Positions 60,768 to 64,000 of a stretch of 64,000 bases of DNA are shown here, piece by piece; positions within the stretch are counted from its first letter, which is position 1, and each line of letters begins with the position of its first letter. The stretch lies in assembly GCA_942491935.1 (NCBI GenBank), contig CALOCZ010000025.1, positions 62,001 to 126,000 on the forward strand. The letters are read 5' to 3'. Origin of the DNA: JAGTVG01 sp942491935 (GTDB taxonomy: Bacteria; Bacteroidota; Bacteroidia; Cytophagales; Cyclobacteriaceae). The position numbers were made by a program, and so were the translations under genes. The notes beneath the pieces are model-generated. The model saw nothing but the letters and a program-made list of their open reading frames with translations, was not told the origin of the DNA and did no database searches.

Positions 60768-61844
60768 ATGAACAAACATTATTATGTGGTAATTATGGCG
60801 GGGGGTGTTGGTTCCCGTTTCTGGCCATACAGCCGCAATGATCATCCTAAGCAATTTCTTGATGTTTTGGGAACCGGATCTTCGCTTCTTCAACTTACTT
60901 ACCAGCGATTCCTTAATGTATGCCCTGCTGAAAATATATATATTGTTACGTCCCAGGATTACTATAAGCTTGTAAAAGATCAGTTGCCGGACATGACGGA
61001 CGATCAAATACTCCTTGAACCGGCCCGGAAAAACACAGCCCCATGCATTGCTTATGCCAGCTTTAAGATTGCAAAAAAAGATCCCAAAGCAACTATGGTT
61101 GTAACTCCCTCGGATCATGCTATTCTAAAAGAAAAAATCTTTATAGAAGCCATAAATAAGAGCCTGAAATATGCCTTTGAAAATGATATTTTAATAACAC
61201 TTGGTATTCAGCCAAACCGACCCGAAACAGGTTATGGTTATATTCAATATCATATCGATAATAGGAGCGATTTCAAAAAAGTTAAAACTTTTACTGAAAA
61301 ACCCCAGATCGATCTGGCCAAGAAGTTCATAGAGAGTGGTGAGTTTGTCTGGAATGCAGGAATATTTATCTGGAATGTGTCTTCTATAAACAAAGCCTTT
61401 CAGAATTTTCTGCCCGAGATATCAGAATCGTTCGAATCCATATTTGATTCTTATTACACCTCTAAAGAGAAAAAAGCCATTCAACGTGCTTATTCTCATT
61501 TTAAGATCATATCGATCGATTATGGTGTTATGGAAAAAGCTGATAATGTTTATGTAATATTAGGAGATTTTGGATGGTCTGATCTTGGTTCCTGGGGATC
61601 ATTGCATGATATTAAGGATAAAGATGGGAATAATAATGTAATCGAAGCTAACGTATTGCTATATGATACACATAACAGCATATTTCTGGGAGACGAAAAA
61701 AAGCTTATTGTCGTACAGGGACTGCAGGATTATCTTATAGCTGATACGGGTGATGTTCTTTTAATCTGTAAAAAAGACATTGAAAGTGAAATGCGTGGGA
61801 TCATCAAAGATGTAAAATCAAAAAAAGGAGAAGATTATATTTAA
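60768..61844 (+). CDS. manC: Mannose-1-phosphate guanylyltransferase
   Basis: A 358-aa nucleotidyltransferase that makes GDP-mannose from GTP and mannose-1-phosphate. The N-terminal signature is IMAGGVGSRFWPYSR, followed by HPKQFLDVLG. Further motifs are TPSDHAI (metal-binding Asp), GYGYIQ, FTEKPQIDLAKKFIESGEFVWNAGIFIW (in parts) and GDFGWSDLGSWGSL. It lacks the C-terminal isomerase domain of bifunctional enzymes. The product would feed fucose, rhamnose or polysaccharide synthesis. The stop overlaps the convergent rlmB stop (shared TTAA). Confidence 0.92.
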   Translation: MNKHYYVVIMAGGVGSRFWPYSRNDHPKQFLDVLGTGSSLLQLTYQRFLNVCPAENIYIVTSQDYYKLVKDQLPDMTDDQILLEPARKNTAPCIAYASFKIAKKDPKATMVVTPSDHAILKEKIFIEAINKSLKYAFENDILITLGIQPNRPETGYGYIQYHIDNRSDFKKVKTFTEKPQIDLAKKFIESGEFVWNAGIFIWNVSSINKAFQNFLPEISESFESIFDSYYTSKEKKAIQRAYSHFKIISIDYGVMEKADNVYVILGDFGWSDLGSWGSLHDIKDKDGNNNVIEANVLLYDTHNSIFLGDEKKLIVVQGLQDYLIADTGDVLLICKKDIESEMRGIIKDVKSKKGEDYI

Positions 61845-62584
61845 TTCCTTCGTTGTCTTACCAATTCAGATCCGGCAATAGCCATACTGACCGATACGTT
61901 GAAGGAACTTACTTTTCCATGCATAGGTATATTTACCTTAACATCTGATTTTTTAAGGATTTCGGGGCTTATCCCATCAAATTCTGAACCTAGTACCAGG
62001 CATGCCGGTCCATTCATGTTGGTAGTATAAATTGATTCGTTGGCTTTTTCTGTGCAGGCTATAATACGAATGCCATTGTTCTTCAAGTAATCAATTGTGC
62101 TTAATAAGCTTTTTACCCGGCAGACAGGTATATGCATTAAAGCACCTGCTGATATCTTAACCGCTTCATTATTCAACCTGGCACTCCCCTTCGAGGGTAT
62201 TATGATCGCATTGAACCCTAATCCTTCGGAGGTTCTGGCTATAGCCCCAAGGTTATGAACATCCGTTATATGGTCGAGAATCAACAGCAATGGATCAGTC
62301 CCCTGGCTATATGCATCAGTAATTACATTATCGAGAGAGGAATATTTTATAGCTGATAGAAATGCAATTATACCCTGGTGATTTTTGCCTGTAATGGCAT
62401 TCAGTTTTTCTTTCGGAACCTTCTGAATGGGAATATTCAACCTATATCCATTATTAAGGATATCCTTGATCTGACTATTGGAATAATCTTTTCTTACCAG
62501 GATCCTGTCTATTTCTGAGCCGGATTCAACGGCTTCATGAACAGAGTGGATACCAAATACATATTCTCGATCAGCTTTCATCAA
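61841..62584 (-). CDS. rlmB: 23S rRNA (guanosine-2'-O-)-methyltransferase RlmB-like (TrmH/SpoU family)
   Basis: A 247-aa SPOUT methyltransferase. The N-terminal substrate-binding domain starts with YVFGIHSVHEAVES. The knotted SAM-binding domain has LLILDHITDVHNLGAIARTSEGLGFNAIIIP (motif 1, in parts), CLVLGSEFDGISPEILKKSDV (motif 2) and VNIPMHGKVSSFNVSVSMAI (motif 3). This fits methylation of G2251 of 23S rRNA, though paralogues of other specificity exist. It lies 9 bp downstream of the GWxTD gene on the same strand. Confidence 0.88.
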   Translation of the reverse strand: MMKADREYVFGIHSVHEAVESGSEIDRILVRKDYSNSQIKDILNNGYRLNIPIQKVPKEKLNAITGKNHQGIIAFLSAIKYSSLDNVITDAYSQGTDPLLLILDHITDVHNLGAIARTSEGLGFNAIIIPSKGSARLNNEAVKISAGALMHIPVCRVKSLLSTIDYLKNNGIRIIACTEKANESIYTTNMNGPACLVLGSEFDGISPEILKKSDVKVNIPMHGKVSSFNVSVSMAIAGSELVRQRRN

Positions 62585-62593
62585 TTAAGAAAT

Positions 62594-63856
62594 CTAATTA
62601 ACTCCTTTTCTCCACCTGTCGATACTTTTATACCAGTAAGATTTATACTGATTGTCCCGGATCAAGGTGTAATGTTTGTCTGAAAATATATTCCTGATTT
62701 TCAGGAAATTAAATACTACAATTTGATTTTTGCCTGGATTTTTATAATACCATGATTCTTTTTCTTCTGATACATATACCTCATCCGGAGGTCCTACAAT
62801 TATAAATATCATCCCCATATCCGTCTTCCATCCTTCCTTGTAGTTTGTAAAGCGTACGTTTGCCTCTTCAATTCGGTCATAATATCTTTTAATGATCATC
62901 TTGGCCACAGATTCAGATTTAGCAAGATCCAGCCAGAAACCCTCAAAGGCCGACCTGACATCTTCCGCATTGACCAATTCATCAATTTCATCTTTTGTGC
63001 TTAGATATATCAATGGTTCACTAAGTTCTTTAATTGAGGTCATTTTTGGATAATAGTTGCTTACCACACGGATTCCTATACCTGACAAGGATGCAGTGTC
63101 TGATTGTATAAAGTATAAACCTTCTTCCTTCAGAGAAAAAGGTTCATTGTTCCTAACTTTAGTTAAAGTTGAAATCTCCATTGATTTACTAACAGTTTTC
63201 TTTAACCTGTACATAGGAGGATCAGCTACTTCAAAATCAGTTTTATAATAATATACAAAGAACTCCTGCTCATCATCTTTAAAATCTTGTATCCGTATAG
63301 TTTCCGGAACAGTTATATATTCTGCACAAACAGGCAGCAAACTGGAATTGTTATATATCATGAAATCTGGGGAAGGAAACTTTATTTTAGATATAAACTG
63401 TATATCATAGGCATATTCTTTCCCTGAAACCTTGTTCCGGACATTTAAAAATAAAACATTATAGTTATTGGCATCCGGGATACGGATATGGAAATATGTT
63501 GATTCAGAATCTCTCCCAATTCCATGTACCGGGTAATTTAATGTTCGACTTAATAATATTTCCTCTGCATCCAGTGAAGATTTTATTTCATAATCCAGGC
63601 CAATGTTCTCTTCAAAATCAATACCTTCCGGGATATTGAGGGTAAAATAAATGTGGTATAAAGTATCATCTTTAGCAATTCTGTAATTGAGAATATACTC
63701 ACTATCCAGATCGTATTTCCATGCAACCGACTTCTTCGTATAATTTGATTGTGAAAACGCCTGCAGACTGCTCAGGGTAAAAATAAAAAACGCAAGCCAA
63801 ATGAACCGAAGATCATTTATTTTCATTATTATATTGCTTTTTGGGGCGTACTCCAT
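62594..63856 (-). CDS. GWxTD-domain exported protein
   Basis: A 420-aa protein with the GWxTD domain near its end (NYKEGWKTDMGMIFIIVGPPDEVY, about 345-368, followed by WYYKNPGKNQIVVFNF), a domain found in Bacteroidota and Acidobacteriota without known activity. A signal peptide follows the internal Met11 (LRFIWLAFFIFTLSSLQAFSQ), so the real start may be 63826. The middle is beta-rich. It is transcribed with rlmB. Confidence 0.85.
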   Translation of the reverse strand: MEYAPKSNIIMKINDLRFIWLAFFIFTLSSLQAFSQSNYTKKSVAWKYDLDSEYILNYRIAKDDTLYHIYFTLNIPEGIDFEENIGLDYEIKSSLDAEEILLSRTLNYPVHGIGRDSESTYFHIRIPDANNYNVLFLNVRNKVSGKEYAYDIQFISKIKFPSPDFMIYNNSSLLPVCAEYITVPETIRIQDFKDDEQEFFVYYYKTDFEVADPPMYRLKKTVSKSMEISTLTKVRNNEPFSLKEEGLYFIQSDTASLSGIGIRVVSNYYPKMTSIKELSEPLIYLSTKDEIDELVNAEDVRSAFEGFWLDLAKSESVAKMIIKRYYDRIEEANVRFTNYKEGWKTDMGMIFIIVGPPDEVYVSEEKESWYYKNPGKNQIVVFNFLKIRNIFSDKHYTLIRDNQYKSYWYKSIDRWRKGVN

Positions 63857-63920
63857 GTAAATATCTCAAGTTTAATTTTCAATTTACTCTTTCTATCCTT
63901 TTTTTTGCAAAAACTTTGCC

Positions 63921-64000
63921 ATGTCCGTATTTAAAACAGAAATAACATCAGATAGTATACCATCTGACAATCCAATACATCAGAGACTGCTCAAACCCTA
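63921..64000 (+). CDS. Partial gene start at window edge (possible SAM-dependent methyltransferase)
   Basis: An open frame from ATG 63921 runs off the end: 26 codons, MSVFKTEITSD...NPIHQRLLKP. This start resembles a Bacteroidota class I SAM-dependent methyltransferase family (DNPIHQRLL), but I judge only from memory. The gene is divergent from the GWxTD gene, with 64 bp between their starts. Confidence 0.4.
   Translation, partial: MSVFKTEITSDSIPSDNPIHQRLLKP

Noticed and set aside
61841..61844. Shared TTAA of the manC and rlmB stops as a regulatory overlap
   Set aside because: It is a simple palindromic stop overlap of convergent genes and needs no special function.

Overview
The window looks like chromosomal DNA of a free-living, T9SS-positive Bacteroidota. 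The evidence is a gliding-motility lipoprotein GldH, a type A T9SS sorting domain on an FG-GAP protein, a GWxTD protein, a DUF2723 protein, an AddAB-type nuclease pair, the RicT-GldH overlap, a -33/-7 promoter of the Bacteroidota type (TTG - 20 bp - TAATTTTG) before feoA, and weak ribosome binding sites. Several exported or lipoprotein carbohydrate enzymes suggest a plant- or algal-polysaccharide degrader. The order is not certain; Marinilabiliales-like or Cytophagales-like lineages would both fit. I see no rRNA, tRNA, CRISPR array, prophage, insertion sequence or SusC/SusD pair.

Layout. (1) 294-5985 (+): an exported sugar operon with a DUF1080 3-keto-glycoside hydrolase/lyase, a Gfo/Idh/MocA oxidoreductase and two clan GH-A-like glycosidases. 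(2) 6.2-9.4 kb: a small orphan gene, an AI-2E-family permease (-) and an M23 peptidase (+). (3) 9.5-15.9 kb (+): a tight run of 3'-5' exonuclease, double-ATPase peptide ABC protein, RNase R, polyprenyl synthase and rhomboid protease. (4) 15.9-20.6 kb (-): DUF2723 membrane protein, two unknowns and an HD hydrolase. (5) 20.7-26.5 kb (-): M3 peptidase, GH9 glucanase, NIPSNAP protein and aldo/keto reductase, closed by a clear intrinsic terminator. (6) 26.7-28.9 kb (+): an exported phosphoesterase. (7) 29.1-33.3 kb (-): Gfo/Idh/MocA oxidoreductase, TIM-barrel sugar epimerase-like lipoprotein, nitrilase and a decayed FN3-protein gene. (8) 33.4-37.6 kb (-): FeoA, FeoB and a membrane-anchored MutS-like ATPase. 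(9) 37.8-44.0 kb (+): AddA/AddB-like helicase-nuclease. (10) 44.0-46.0 kb (-): MurF and DUF2461. (11) 46.1-55.4 kb (+): T9SS FG-GAP protein, formate-THF ligase, HhH protein and a large SF1 helicase. (12) 55.4-60.5 kb (-): RecQ, PurD, RicT and GldH. (13) 60.8-64 kb: ManC (+), RlmB and a GWxTD protein (-), and the start of another gene (+).

Two things stand out. First, the carbohydrate genes in (1), (5) and (7) together make an exported oxidative sugar-processing set: two Gfo/Idh/MocA oxidoreductases, a DUF1080 protein, a TIM-barrel epimerase-like protein and an aldo/keto reductase. Most carry twin-arginine-like signals, with a GH9 and other glycosidases nearby. A class-1-type nitrilase sits in one of these operons.

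Second, between about 26 and 57 kb at least six conserved loci are broken by single-base frameshifts or an in-frame stop: the M3 peptidase, the FN3 gene (four lesions), the nitrilase C-terminus, AddB, the MurF N-terminus and RicT. Because essential murF is among them, sequence error is the simplest explanation for many. Each has been reconstructed below by reading the other frames.
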